A stretch of DNA of 64,000 nt from Candidatus Saccharimonadota bacterium (GTDB taxonomy: Bacteria; Patescibacteriota; Saccharimonadia; Saccharimonadales; Saccharimonadaceae), in assembly GCA_017404725.1 (NCBI GenBank), contig JAFRBS010000001.1:1-64000 (forward strand), written 5' to 3'. The position numbers and the translations under genes were made by a program. The stretch's first letter is position 1. Every line of letters begins with the position of its first letter. This document shows, piece after piece, positions 16,541 through 25,450 of the stretch. The notes under the pieces were generated by a model. It was not told the DNA's origin, searched no databases, and saw only the letters and a program-made list of their open reading frames with translations.

Positions 16541-16606
16541 AATGAGACCGAGCCGAAAGGTGTCCGGATGGACGGTTTCCCCTAGGGGATAGGCGAGGTC
16601 CTTTTT
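16541..16606 (+). ncRNA. candidate small RNA of about 65 nt
   Basis: TGATATAAT (TATAAT 16529-16534) is followed not by a gene but by a compact structured segment: closing pairs GACC/GGTC (16546-16549 with 16597-16600), hairpin GTCC-GGAT-GGAC (16562-16573) and hairpin TCCCC-TA-GGGGA (16578-16589), then CTTTTTT. It ends where the convergent DUF3800 gene ends. It does not match the 4.5S SRP loop consensus. Identity unknown. Confidence 0.55.
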
Positions 16607-17202
16607 TATATCTCTAGAATTTCCTGAATTTTCTTAACTAGAAAATCTTGCAGAAAGCTATCGTCATTTTTGGCATACTTCCGATTCACAGCTCCGGCTA
16701 TAATGTCAGCGACTTGTAGCCCGTTTAAACTCGCCGAATTCCCATATTTTAAACTATTTATTTTATATCCAAAACCTCGAAATAAACTCTTTGCCTCCCG
16801 CCTAGCTCGCTTGCCCTTCTCGCCATCGACGACTACTCGCAAATCCTCCGCCGATATCAGTTGAAAAAGCAAGGCTAGAACTTGATTATAAACCGAAAAT
16901 CTAGGGCTGAAATTATACCCCTTCGTCTTATCTAAAACTACGCAATATACTTCCATTTCTATCGCTTTCAATTCCTCTATAATTCTTCGAATAACGGCCT
17001 TCTTTGTTTTTGAGAATTTAAATTCAAATTCACCCACCCTACCAAGCTCGCTCCTCAAAGCATCTATTTTTTCATCTAATATTCTAATATCATCAGCATT
17101 AAAAACTACTCCAACCATCACAAAAAATCTACTACCCGCCGCTGTCAAGCCCGGGTCGCCAGACTCATCTACAAATACAATTTTTGCTACTTTAGCATCC
17201 AT
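16606..17202 (-). CDS. DUF3800 domain protein
   Basis: 198 residues with the DUF3800 hallmark start IVFVDESGDPGLTAAGSRFFVMVGVVF (acidic DESGD), a central RVVVDGEKGKR, and the C-terminal LQVADIIAGAVNRKY. This family adopts an RNase H-like fold and is often found near mobile or defence genes; its activity is not established. The gene overlaps the end of dprA by 16 nt, downstream in the same operon, which may link it to DNA uptake. Its GC content is lower than that of the neighbours (many A/T-ending codons), a mild hint of recent acquisition. Confidence 0.8.
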   Translation of the reverse strand: MDAKVAKIVFVDESGDPGLTAAGSRFFVMVGVVFNADDIRILDEKIDALRSELGRVGEFEFKFSKTKKAVIRRIIEELKAIEMEVYCVVLDKTKGYNFSPRFSVYNQVLALLFQLISAEDLRVVVDGEKGKRARREAKSLFRGFGYKINSLKYGNSASLNGLQVADIIAGAVNRKYAKNDDSFLQDFLVKKIQEILEI

Positions 17203-18059
17203 CGGTTCATGCCTAGCCCCTTTACGATGTCGCGAATTTCCAGCATTGTAATTGCCTGATTAAACTCCGAAGCGGAAATGCCAAGTTTCGCAATTATTTC
17301 GTCTCCATCGCGAATTCCAGAGGAAATCGCCTCGACAATCCGTTTTTCCAGGGGCGAACCGCCAAAAAAGCTCCTTTGCCGCGGTTTTTTCGGCGGAAAA
17401 AACCGCTCTAGAATGTCCGCCGGCCGAAGATACGGCTCCGCACCTTTCTTAATCAGCTGGTTACACCCCGCCGAAGTTACGCGCGTAATGTCCGCCGGCG
17501 CTGCATAAAGCTCTCGCCCCTGTTCTAGCGCGTGAGAAGCGGTATTTAAAGAGCCCGAATGTTCCGCCGCCTCCGCGACCAAGACCGCGTCCGACAGCCC
17601 CGAAATCAGCCGATTTCGCGCCAAAAACCGCGCCCCGCCAGTTTCGCCATGCCCACCCCCAGTATCTCCCGGCCCATACTCCGAAATTATCGCCCCGCCC
17701 GCCTCCATAATCTCATGTGCCAGCCCAACGTGCCGACGGGGGTAAATCTGGTCAATCGGCGTACCTAAAATCGCAATTGTTACCCCGCCCGCATCCAGCG
17801 CACCCCTGTGCGCAATCGAATCTATGCCGCAAGCCAGCCCTGAAACGACGATCATTCCGGCCTTCGCACACTCATACGCCGCCCGATAGGCGACCTCCTC
17901 CCCATAACTAGTATTTTTCCGCGCCCCCACGATTGCAACTGTAAAAACACGTTTTTCCGGTATTTTTCCAGTATAATACAATATTTTAGGCTTAAGCGCA
18001 ATCGAACTTAACACCTCTGTATATTTGCCCTCTAGGGGTCGAATTTGATTGATTTTCAT
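17187..18059 (-). CDS. dprA: DNA-processing protein DprA (Smf)
   Basis: Loads RecA on incoming single-stranded DNA during natural transformation. Rossmann-fold core: FTVAIVGARKNTSYGEE, VVSGLACGIDSIAHRGAL, TIAILGTPIDQIYPRRH, ISEYGPG...FLARNRLISGLSDAVLVAEA and SGSLNTASHALEQGRELYAAP. The C-terminal DprA winged-helix is PLEKRIVEAISSGIRDGDEIIAKLGIS. I chose the ATG at 18059 (290 residues, MKINQIRPLEG); the longer frame reaching 18197 would run through the divergent ncRNA promoter. The loop GPGDTGGGHGETGG before FLARNR is longer than usual. Confidence 0.92.
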   Translation of the reverse strand: MKINQIRPLEGKYTEVLSSIALKPKILYYTGKIPEKRVFTVAIVGARKNTSYGEEVAYRAAYECAKAGMIVVSGLACGIDSIAHRGALDAGGVTIAILGTPIDQIYPRRHVGLAHEIMEAGGAIISEYGPGDTGGGHGETGGARFLARNRLISGLSDAVLVAEAAEHSGSLNTASHALEQGRELYAAPADITRVTSAGCNQLIKKGAEPYLRPADILERFFPPKKPRQRSFFGGSPLEKRIVEAISSGIRDGDEIIAKLGISASEFNQAITMLEIRDIVKGLGMNRWMLK

Positions 18060-18113
18060 AAAAAATGTGAAAAAAGTATTGACTTTTTTAAAACGAAGTG
18101 CTATAATAGAAAT

Positions 18114-18438
18114 AGTTAGGGGCATTACCCCTAAACCGCACCTAAATAAATCATAATTTCCTGGTACTATTGTACCAGAAAGTTGCATTGTTCTCAAGCC
18201 CTTTTCGGGATTAAAGTTTTTCTTACTGGCTTTAATCTTTTAAGTATTACCTCCACTTAGAAAGGGAACAGCTTGAGAGCATAGCAATCCCTCAAACGGG
18301 CGGGCCCCTGTGTTTGTGTGAGGTGGGTCGCGCTTCCGGGGGTTTCCCGGTATTCTTAAACTATAGAAGCGTTTGAGGGCCAAAAAGGCCACAGGACTTA
18401 GGTGATGCCCACCCTTACCTAACTCATGTGGCCTTTTT
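18114..18438 (+). ncRNA. structured non-coding RNA of about 325 nt, class unknown
   Basis: Promoter TTGACT (18079-18084), 17-nt spacer, TATAAT (18102-18107), and terminator hairpin ending in TTTTT at 18438. Internal helices: TTAGGGG/CCCCTAA (18116-18134), CTGGTAC/GTACCAG (18161-18178), a long helix 18183-18199 with 18271-18287 enclosing GATTAAAG/CTTTAATC (18209-18237), and CCCTCAAACG/CGTTTGAGGG (18289-18298 with 18370-18379). No protein frame is convincing. I found no tRNA-like ends (tmRNA) and no RNase P or SRP consensus. The next gene has its own promoter, so this is a separate transcript. Confidence 0.75.
18382..18438. terminator. bidirectional terminator hairpin
   Basis: AAAAAGGCCACA (18382-18393) pairs with TGTGGCCTTTTT (18427-18438), with inner TTAGGT/ACCTAA. 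Its symmetric A and T tracts could work on both strands. Confidence 0.85.
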
Positions 18439-18477
18439 GGTTGCCTAAAAATCAAAATCCTATGTTATAATAAGCTT

Positions 18478-19017
18478 ATGAATAAAACCATCAAAACCAT
18501 TCTTAGCATCGCCGTCGTCGGCGTTTTATTGTATTTTCTAGTTTGGCCATGGATCAACTCCGCGATCTCCTCCGCCTTCCATATCAAAGCCGCGACCGAA
18601 GGCTACCCTAGCCAATCTTATACCGCCGAATTCGGCAAAGACGAGCTAAATGTCACGATCGCCCATTATAATAACGTTGCGACCGACGAAAAAACCCCTG
18701 AATCGACCAAAGATTACAGCGTCAATCTCGACGAAGAGCTGTATAATAAGCTCGCCGCCGTCGCGCACAGCTTCCTCGGCGCTCATCTGTTCGCCCGCAA
18801 CCATAACGGCTACGCCTTCTTCTACGAAAGTACCGATATGTTTTTCAGCAACGACGAGAAGGAGGAGCTCCTAAGCTACGCCAAAATCCTCGCGAACATC
18901 TCTCGTGGCGACGAAAAATACGAAGGAAAGCGCCGCGAAACCTATAAAGACCACGGTCTAAAACAGCTAGATGAGTACATAAAGGAGCACGGAATCGAGG
19001 TCCCAGAAACAAAATAG
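18478..19017 (+). CDS. hypothetical membrane-anchored protein
   Basis: 179 residues: an N-terminal transmembrane helix (about 7-30) and an extracytoplasmic domain with SYTAEFGKDELNVTIAHYNN and a charged helical C-terminus (KRRETYKDHGLKQLDEYIKEHG). I do not recognise the family. The ATG lies 6 nt after TGTTATAAT (TATAAT 18466-18471), so it should be leaderless. It lies between the ncRNA terminator and topA. Confidence 0.65.
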   Translation: MNKTIKTILSIAVVGVLLYFLVWPWINSAISSAFHIKAATEGYPSQSYTAEFGKDELNVTIAHYNNVATDEKTPESTKDYSVNLDEELYNKLAAVAHSFLGAHLFARNHNGYAFFYESTDMFFSNDEKEELLSYAKILANISRGDEKYEGKRRETYKDHGLKQLDEYIKEHGIEVPETK

Positions 19018-19053
19018 CTTGCCAAATTAAAATTTTGTGTTAATATAAGAATT

Positions 19054-21369
19054 ATGCCGAAAAATTTAGTCATCGTCGAGTCACCAGCCAAGGCCAAAAC
19101 CATCGAGAAATATCTCGGGTCCGATTTTAAGGTCTTATCTTCAGTCGGGCATATTAGAAAGGACACAAAAGTCGACGTTGATAAAGATTTCGAGGTTACT
19201 TATGAGGTCGATCCAGAGCATTCTAAGGTTGTTTCTGAGCTAAAAAAGGCCGCGAAAGCCGCCGATACTGTCTGGCTCGCGACTGATGAAGACCGCGAGG
19301 GAGAAAGCATTTCTTGGCATCTTCTCGAGGTCCTGGAGCTGCCGAAAAATACGAACCGCATCACTTTCCACGAAATTACTGAATCTGCCCTAAAAGAGGC
19401 GATTAAAAACCCGCGCACCGTCGACATGGCGATGGTATCTTCTCAGCAGGCCCGCCAAACTCTCGATATGCTCGTCGGCTACGATTTATCAGGGGTCGTC
19501 AGACGTAAAGTCCCCGGCGCCATCTCTGCTGGTCGCGTCCAGAGCCCTGCTTTAAGGCTCATCGTCGAAAAAGAGCGCGAAATCGAGAATTTTACGCCGA
19601 AGACCTCCTATAAAGTTTCCGGAACTTTTAAAGATGCTAAAAATCACGAATTTGAGGCCGCGCTCGAGAAAACCGAGGAAATTGATACTGATAAAAAAGC
19701 TGAAAAACTGCTCGAAAGTTTTAAAGGCAAGAAATTTACTGTAACTGAGGTCAAAAAAGCCGACGGCGCGCGCGCGAACCCGGTTCCTCTGACTACCGCC
19801 GCGCTCCAAATCGAGGCGAACTCGAAACTCGGCTTCTCCTCTAGAACTACTATGTCCGCCGCCCAGAGCTTATACCAGGCCGGCTTGATTACTTACCACC
19901 GTACCGACAGCCTAAATCTCTCCAAGCAGGCCATCGGCCAAATTGCCCATTTTATTGAGGAAAAATACGGCAAAAACTACCTCCATATCCGTACTTTTAA
20001 GACTAAATCTGCCGGTGCGCAGGAAGCCCACGAGGCCATCCGCCCGACTAATGTCGCGGTGGAAATCGCTGGAAAAACTGACTACGAGAAGAAACTTTAT
20101 AAACTAATCCGCACGCGTACCCTGGCGACCCAGATGGAAAACGCCAAAGTCGCGAAGACGACCGTAACCCTGGCTCCAGGGAAGTTTATCGCCAAGGGTG
20201 AAATCGTGATCTTTGACGGCTTTTTGAAAGTTTACGGCAAATCTAAAGACCTGGAGCTCCCAGAGCTAAAAGAAGGAGATGAGGTAGATTATCAGGAGAT
20301 CGTCGCCCATCAGACTTTCTCGAAACCGCCTGCCCGCTATACTGAGGGTTCGCTAGTCAAAAAACTCGAGGAACTCGGCATCGGTCGCCCATCAACTTAC
20401 GCTACAATCATGACCGCCATCCAAACTCGCGGCTACGTCGTAAAGGGCGAATCCGACGGCGCCGAGCGCGAAGTCATTGAATACGCGTTGAGGACGGGTG
20501 ACGCCGCAGGACCCGTCCTCAGGCGCGTGATTAAAGAACGCGCCGGCGCCGACAAAGGCAAGCTCCTCCCGACCCCTGTTGGCGAACTCGTCTCCGACTT
20601 TTTAAACGAGAATTTTGATAAAATCGTTGACTACGGCTTCACTGCCGAAATCGAAACCGAACTTGATAAAATCGCCGAGAAAAAACTCGAGCGCGTAAAA
20701 ATGCTAAAAGACTTCTACGGCCCGTTCAAAAAACTGGTTAAAGGCTCCAGCGAAGCGAAACGTTATAATGGCGAAAACCCCCTTGGCAAAGACCCAAAAA
20801 CAGGGAAGAATATTTACGCCAAAATCGGCAAAAACGGCGGTTTTATTCAGCTTGGCAAAAACGAGAAAGAATCCGGCGAAAAACCGCGCTTCGTCCCACT
20901 CCCAGAGGGAAAAACCGTCAAAACCGTTACTTTAGAGGAGGCGTTAAGCCAGCTTGCGCTTCCAGAACTCCCCCGCAGCCTCGGCGAAGCCAAAGATGGT
21001 ACCGAAATTATCGCCGCGAACGGTCCTTTCGGCCCATATCTTAAAGCCGGCAAATTCAACATCCCGATGAAAGATAAAAACCCTTATAAAATCACTCTAA
21101 AAGAGGCCGAGGAGCTCTATGAAGCCAAAAAAGCCTCGATTCTCCAAGATTTCGACGATATTCAGGTCATAAATGGCGCTTACGGCCCGTACGTCAAGGG
21201 TCCAGGCCGCCGCAATTTCGTAAAAATCCCGAAAGAAATGGACCCGAAAAAATTGACAAAAGCGGAATGTGAGAAACTTTTAAGTGAGAAAAAATCTGGC
21301 CCGCGCCGTCGCAAACACTCTGTTGCTCGCAAAAAATCCGCCAAAAAATCCGCAAAAACTAAAAAATAA
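19054..21369 (+). CDS. topA: DNA topoisomerase I
   Basis: Type IA topoisomerase relaxing negative supercoils. 771 residues: Toprim domain with VESPAKAKTIEKYLG (8-22) and DEDREGE (78-84), the QQARQTLDMLVGY region, SAGRVQSPALRLI, and the active-site Tyr281 in GLITYHRTDSLNLS. Zinc fingers are absent. Instead there are two topoisomerase C-terminal repeats (IAANGPFGPYLKAGKFN and VINGAYGPYVKGPGRRNFVKIP) and a Lys-rich tail. Residues of about 468-500 (AEREVIEYALRTGDAAGPVLRRVIKERAGADK) are extra between RGYV and LLPTPVGELV and come from a foldback repeat. A short -10 (TTAATAT) precedes the ATG closely. Confidence 0.96.
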   Translation: MPKNLVIVESPAKAKTIEKYLGSDFKVLSSVGHIRKDTKVDVDKDFEVTYEVDPEHSKVVSELKKAAKAADTVWLATDEDREGESISWHLLEVLELPKNTNRITFHEITESALKEAIKNPRTVDMAMVSSQQARQTLDMLVGYDLSGVVRRKVPGAISAGRVQSPALRLIVEKEREIENFTPKTSYKVSGTFKDAKNHEFEAALEKTEEIDTDKKAEKLLESFKGKKFTVTEVKKADGARANPVPLTTAALQIEANSKLGFSSRTTMSAAQSLYQAGLITYHRTDSLNLSKQAIGQIAHFIEEKYGKNYLHIRTFKTKSAGAQEAHEAIRPTNVAVEIAGKTDYEKKLYKLIRTRTLATQMENAKVAKTTVTLAPGKFIAKGEIVIFDGFLKVYGKSKDLELPELKEGDEVDYQEIVAHQTFSKPPARYTEGSLVKKLEELGIGRPSTYATIMTAIQTRGYVVKGESDGAEREVIEYALRTGDAAGPVLRRVIKERAGADKGKLLPTPVGELVSDFLNENFDKIVDYGFTAEIETELDKIAEKKLERVKMLKDFYGPFKKLVKGSSEAKRYNGENPLGKDPKTGKNIYAKIGKNGGFIQLGKNEKESGEKPRFVPLPEGKTVKTVTLEEALSQLALPELPRSLGEAKDGTEIIAANGPFGPYLKAGKFNIPMKDKNPYKITLKEAEELYEAKKASILQDFDDIQVINGAYGPYVKGPGRRNFVKIPKEMDPKKLTKAECEKLLSEKKSGPRRRKHSVARKKSAKKSAKTKK
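20457..20551. repeat. foldback element F inside topA
   Basis: Perfect stem TGAGGACGGGT (20489-20499) / ACCCGTCCTCA (20511-20521) around the loop GACGCCGCAGG, which resembles the sortase copy (GACGCCGCTTGGG, also closed by GGGT/ACCC). Weaker inverted arms continue outwards: CGGCGCCGAGCGCG (20457-20470) against CGCGCCGGCGCCG (20539-20551). The topA frame stays open. Confidence 0.7.
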
Positions 21370-21458
21370 TACAAAATATTCTGTTGACAATGCCAAAAAT
21401 GTGGTACAATTATATATAGAAAGTCAATTTTGTCCAGTTGACATTAATATAAAAATAT

Positions 21459-21487
21459 GCTATTATAAAATAAACGTATATTATTAA
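21459..21487 (+). promoter_or_regulatory. promoter of the sigma-4/HARE-HTH gene
   Basis: A second TTGACA (just after GTCCAG, near 21437) is followed by a 17-nt spacer ending in TATGC and then TATTAT, with an A/T-rich initial region before the start codon. An additional TTGACA and TACAAT lie about 55 nt upstream with a short 15-nt spacer. Exact boundaries are approximate; the box extends toward the gene start. Confidence 0.45.
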
Positions 21488-21511
21488 CTGGGGTGGATGA
21501 AAGGAAAACAA

Positions 21512-22540
21512 GTGGATAAAAACGCGGCTATTTTGGAAAAAGCTATTACCGGAAGCCTAGATATCATCGAACAAGACCGTGAAAGAGAAATCATTTCCCG
21601 CCGCTTTGGTCTCTCTGGCAGGAGAGAAACCTTGGAACAGATCGGAGATATGCTCGCTATTACTAGGGAGCGCGTCCGCCAGCTAGAGAAGGCTATTCTT
21701 ATTCGCCTACATATCGGCTCAGAAGAGGGAACGATCGAAAACCTCGCTGCCGCCGAAAAATTGCTTGTCCGTAATTTAACTGAAATGGGGCGCGTCGCTC
21801 GCGTCTCTGACCTTGCCGACAAAATTTACGGCCGAAAAACGACCGAAGAAGAACGTTCAAGCGTCGCCTTTATCGGCAGTATCTCCTCCGTTCTGACCGT
21901 TGTCGAAGAAAATGACCATTATTACCATGGCATCGGCATCGCTGAATACGGCGACGCCCATGCGATTAAGGCTCGCGCCGACGAAATCGTCGCCATAATC
22001 AAAAAGCATAAACAGCCGATGACCCTAGACGAGCTTGACGAACAGCTAGATTATGAGCATCCTGCCCATATCGAAGCCATCGCGTCCATTTCTAAGGACC
22101 TCGCGACCTTAAACGGCCTCTGGGGCTTGATTAAATGGCCGGCTGTTAATCCGAAAAACATCCGCGACAAAATTTACGTTATCCTAGAAAGCAAAAAAGA
22201 ACCGATGCATTTTTCCGACATCGCCGAAGCGATTTCTGAGTCCGATTTTAAGCGGAAAAACGTCACTATCCAAGCGATCCATAACGAACTAATTAAAGAT
22301 TCCCGCTTCGTCTTGATCGGCCGCGGAATTTACGCGCTAGATAGTTGGGGCTATAAGAAGGGGACCGTCTCTGATATTATTGTAGAAATCATGAAAAAAG
22401 CGAAAAAACCGTTGACTCGCGAAGAAATCGTCAAAGAAGTTCTGCACGCAAGAAAAGTTAAAGAAACTACGATCCTCTTAAATCTCCAGAACAAAAAACT
22501 TTTTGTAAAAGTTGATAAAAACTCCTATACTCTTGCGTAA
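21512..22540 (+). CDS. sigma-70 region 4 fused to HARE-HTH winged helices (RpoE-delta-like)
   Basis: Likely transcription protein. The N-terminal part carries a sigma region 4 helix-turn-helix: DREREIISRRFGLSGRRETLEQIGDMLAITRERVRQLEKAIL. After a linker come two HARE-HTH modules (about 200-270 and 285-342), with KEPMHFSDIAEAISE...RFVLIGRGIYALDSWGYKKGT and KKPLTREEIVKEVLHARKVKETTILLNLQNKKLFVKVDKNSYTL. No sigma regions 2 or 3 are present, so it is not a full sigma factor. Start is either ATG at 21497 or GTG at 21512; I favour GTG because AAGGAAAACAA places a Shine-Dalgarno in front of it. It may act like the delta subunit of Gram-positive RNA polymerase. Confidence 0.8.
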   Translation: MDKNAAILEKAITGSLDIIEQDREREIISRRFGLSGRRETLEQIGDMLAITRERVRQLEKAILIRLHIGSEEGTIENLAAAEKLLVRNLTEMGRVARVSDLADKIYGRKTTEEERSSVAFIGSISSVLTVVEENDHYYHGIGIAEYGDAHAIKARADEIVAIIKKHKQPMTLDELDEQLDYEHPAHIEAIASISKDLATLNGLWGLIKWPAVNPKNIRDKIYVILESKKEPMHFSDIAEAISESDFKRKNVTIQAIHNELIKDSRFVLIGRGIYALDSWGYKKGTVSDIIVEIMKKAKKPLTREEIVKEVLHARKVKETTILLNLQNKKLFVKVDKNSYTLA

Positions 22541-22560
22541 AATAATGATATAATATAGGT

Positions 22561-25347
22561 ATGTTAGCGAACATTCTTCACTTCATTTTAATGCCGATTG
22601 TGTGGGTGCCGATTGTTGCGCTTTTAGTCTTTTTTACTTACCGAAATTATAAGAAGTTGAACCGCTTGAAGGTCCTAAACGTCGATTCTGTGCTTTTAAT
22701 GCTCGAAATCCCGAGGACGAACGACAAAAAGGAACTTGCCGCGGAACAGTTATTTGCCAGTCTCCATGGTATTTTACGCGATCGCGACGAGCTAAAGAAC
22801 TCTGGCGGTGTCCAAGAACATCTTAGCTTCGAAATCGTCTCGACCGGCGGCCAGATCCGCTTTTTCGTCTGGGTACCGAAAGTGCTCCAGAGCTTTGTCG
22901 AGGGCCAGATCTACGCCCAATATCCTTCGGTCCAGATCTATAAAATGAAAGAAGACTACGCGAAGAGCCATAAACCGCATTCTGTTGTCTATACCTCTGA
23001 AATCGTGCTTTCCGAAAACGAAGTTCTGCCGATCAAAACTTTCGAGAACTTCGAGGTCGATCCGCTCGCCGGCATTACTGGAACCCTAGCGAAATTAAAC
23101 CCTGATAATTCCGAGGAACTTTGGATCCAGATTTTAACTCGTCCGATCCCTGACGACTGGCATAAGTCTACGACCGACAAATGGGTTAAAAAAGTCAAAT
23201 CCGGCCAAAAATCTTTCCGTTTCCTCGGCATTGATTGGGCTTGGCTAGTCGAAGCCCTGGGCGCCTTTGCTAAGCCGCCCGAAGGTGGCGCCGAAAACCC
23301 GGTCGAAGTAAAGCTTTCCGACCGCGCAAAAACTCAGGTTGAAGAAGCCGAGAAAAAGGCTACGAAATTAGGCTACGAAGTAAAAATCCGCCTGGCTTAC
23401 CTCGGTAACGACCAGACCGACGCGAAATTAAATATGCAAGCCCTCGTCGGGACCTTTAAACAGTACAACTCGACGAATTTAAACGGTTTTAAGAGCGTAG
23501 GCAGCACTTTCGACCATAGCGCCATCGAAGCCTATAAAATGCGCCAGTTTACCGGCCGCGGCTTCATCCTTAACATCTCCGAGCTCGCCTCCGTTTATCA
23601 TCTCCCGCACACTTCGGTCGAGACCCCGAACATCGTCTGGGCGACCTCTAAAACCGCTGAGCCGCCTGCCCAGCTCCCGCTGATTACCGGAAACCCCGAG
23701 AACGATAAGGAAATTTCCGCTTTCGGCTTGACTAATTTTCGCGGTATTAACCATCAGTTCGGTATGCTCCGCCGCGACCGTTCGCGCCACGTTTACATCA
23801 TCGGCCAGACCGGGGCAGGGAAGAGCGGCATGCTTGAACTCTTTGCCCTCTCTGATATTTTCTATAATCAGGGCTACTGCATCATCGACCCACATGGCGA
23901 TTTCGCGATTAATAACCTCCGTTTCATTCCGAAGAACCGTATTAAAGACGTCGTTTATTTCAACCCTTCCGACAGGGAATATCCGATCGCCTTTAACCCG
24001 CTCGAACTTTCCGACCCGTCTAGGAAGCCTAACGTCGCCTCTGAAGTTATCGGCGTCTTAAAGCGTATGTTCGGCGATTCTTGGGGTCCGCGTCTCGAAC
24101 ATATCTTACGTTATACTCTGCTCGCGCTTCTCGATCGTCCAGAGACGACCCTGCTCGATATTTCCCGCCTTCTGACCGATAAAGAATTTAGAAAAGAAAC
24201 TCTGGAATACTGTAAGGATGTAACCGTTCTCCAGTTCTGGAAACACGAATTCGGCCAATGGAACGAAAAACAGGTCAACGAGTCTATCGCCCCTGTTCTA
24301 AATAAGGTCGGTGCCTTTACCGCGAATCCGATTATTAGGAATATTATCGGCCAGCCGAAGTCTTCGTTCGATGTCAGAAAGATTATGGACGAGGGCAAGA
24401 TTCTCGTAGTTAACCTCTCGAAAGGCTTAATCGGCGAAGATAACGCCGGTATTCTCGGTTCTTTCTTCGTCACTAAGGTCCAGCTCGCCGCGATGAGCCG
24501 CTCGGACATTCCAGAAATCGCCGATCGCCGTCCGTTTTACCTCTATGTTGACGAGTTCCAGAACTTCGCGACCGACAGTTTCGCGACCATTCTCTCTGAG
24601 GCTCGTAAATATGGCCTAAATCTAACCGTCGCTAACCAGTACATTTCCCAGATGACCGACACCGTCCGCGACGCCGTCTTCGGCAACGTCGGCACGACGA
24701 TTTCCTTCCGTGTTTCTGCTGACGATGCTCCGATCCTCGCTAAACAGTTTGAGCCGACCTTCGAGGCCGCCGATCTCTTACAAATGAACAACCGCAACTT
24801 CGTTATCTCGATGATTATTGGCGGCGAAAAAGTCCCGGCCTTCTCTGCTACGACCCTAAGTATCCCGCAGACCCCTGGGGACAATACCTCTGAGATTATT
24901 AAACACTCTCGCGAAAACTATTCCCGCCCGCGCGAAGAGGTCGAAAAGGAGATTAAAGAAACGATCGAACAGTCCGAAAAATATAAAAAAGAGCTGGCCG
25001 ATTCTGGCCGCCAAGATGACAGTAAGCTAATGATGGGCGATCTCGCAACGGGGAGTTATAGCCATAAAAACGAAAAAAAGACGCCTATAAAAAAACCATC
25101 GTTCGCTTACCGGCCAACCCCGCAAGCCGACTTTAAGAAGCTGAAACTCTCCCCTAACGCCGCTGAGCATAAAGAGGACCGTCCAGGACTAAAAGACTTA
25201 GGCAAACTTGTCGCCGAGAAAGCCCCTGCCGAGAAGACCCCTGCCGAAAAAACGCCCGGAAAGGCTCCTGAGCGCCCACACAAGCAGGGAAATAAGCATA
25301 AACCGCATTACCGCCCTAATAAAAAACCTATTGCCAAAAAACCTTAA
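22561..25347 (+). CDS. VirD4/HerA-like type IV secretion ATPase
   Basis: 928-residue membrane-anchored ATPase. One transmembrane segment (about 5-28), a region of about 380 residues of unknown fold, then Walker A GQTGAGKSG (about 415-423), DPHGDF, a domain of the TraG/VirD4 coupling-protein type with FYLYVDEFQNFATDSFATILSEARKYGLNLTVANQYISQM (Walker B and sensor; about 660-700), and VPAFSATTLSIPQ. The C-terminus is Lys/Pro-rich with EKAPAEKTPAEKTP repeats. Members of this type are common in CPR genomes, where partner conjugation genes are often missing, as here. Leaderless: TATAAT at 22549-22554. Role in DNA transfer or type IV pilus-like machinery is an inference. Confidence 0.85.
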   Translation: MLANILHFILMPIVWVPIVALLVFFTYRNYKKLNRLKVLNVDSVLLMLEIPRTNDKKELAAEQLFASLHGILRDRDELKNSGGVQEHLSFEIVSTGGQIRFFVWVPKVLQSFVEGQIYAQYPSVQIYKMKEDYAKSHKPHSVVYTSEIVLSENEVLPIKTFENFEVDPLAGITGTLAKLNPDNSEELWIQILTRPIPDDWHKSTTDKWVKKVKSGQKSFRFLGIDWAWLVEALGAFAKPPEGGAENPVEVKLSDRAKTQVEEAEKKATKLGYEVKIRLAYLGNDQTDAKLNMQALVGTFKQYNSTNLNGFKSVGSTFDHSAIEAYKMRQFTGRGFILNISELASVYHLPHTSVETPNIVWATSKTAEPPAQLPLITGNPENDKEISAFGLTNFRGINHQFGMLRRDRSRHVYIIGQTGAGKSGMLELFALSDIFYNQGYCIIDPHGDFAINNLRFIPKNRIKDVVYFNPSDREYPIAFNPLELSDPSRKPNVASEVIGVLKRMFGDSWGPRLEHILRYTLLALLDRPETTLLDISRLLTDKEFRKETLEYCKDVTVLQFWKHEFGQWNEKQVNESIAPVLNKVGAFTANPIIRNIIGQPKSSFDVRKIMDEGKILVVNLSKGLIGEDNAGILGSFFVTKVQLAAMSRSDIPEIADRRPFYLYVDEFQNFATDSFATILSEARKYGLNLTVANQYISQMTDTVRDAVFGNVGTTISFRVSADDAPILAKQFEPTFEAADLLQMNNRNFVISMIIGGEKVPAFSATTLSIPQTPGDNTSEIIKHSRENYSRPREEVEKEIKETIEQSEKYKKELADSGRQDDSKLMMGDLATGSYSHKNEKKTPIKKPSFAYRPTPQADFKKLKLSPNAAEHKEDRPGLKDLGKLVAEKAPAEKTPAEKTPGKAPERPHKQGNKHKPHYRPNKKPIAKKP

Positions 25348-25450
25348 GCGTGTTATAATGAGCTTAGAGTTTAAGGTCATAGAATATAAAAACTCAACAA
25401 CTAGCACCTCATAAGATATGCTGAGGCCATAACCTAAAGGAGGTGATCGT

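Noticed and set aside
18060-18197. N-terminal extension of dprA
   Set aside because: The extra codons read through the divergent promoter of the 325-nt RNA and look unlike a DprA N-terminus. The ATG at 18059 gives a normal protein.
18114-18438. Structured RNA as tmRNA or RNase P RNA
   Set aside because: No tRNA-like domain with CCA end, no tag frame and no GAGGAAAGTCC-type P4 consensus could be found.
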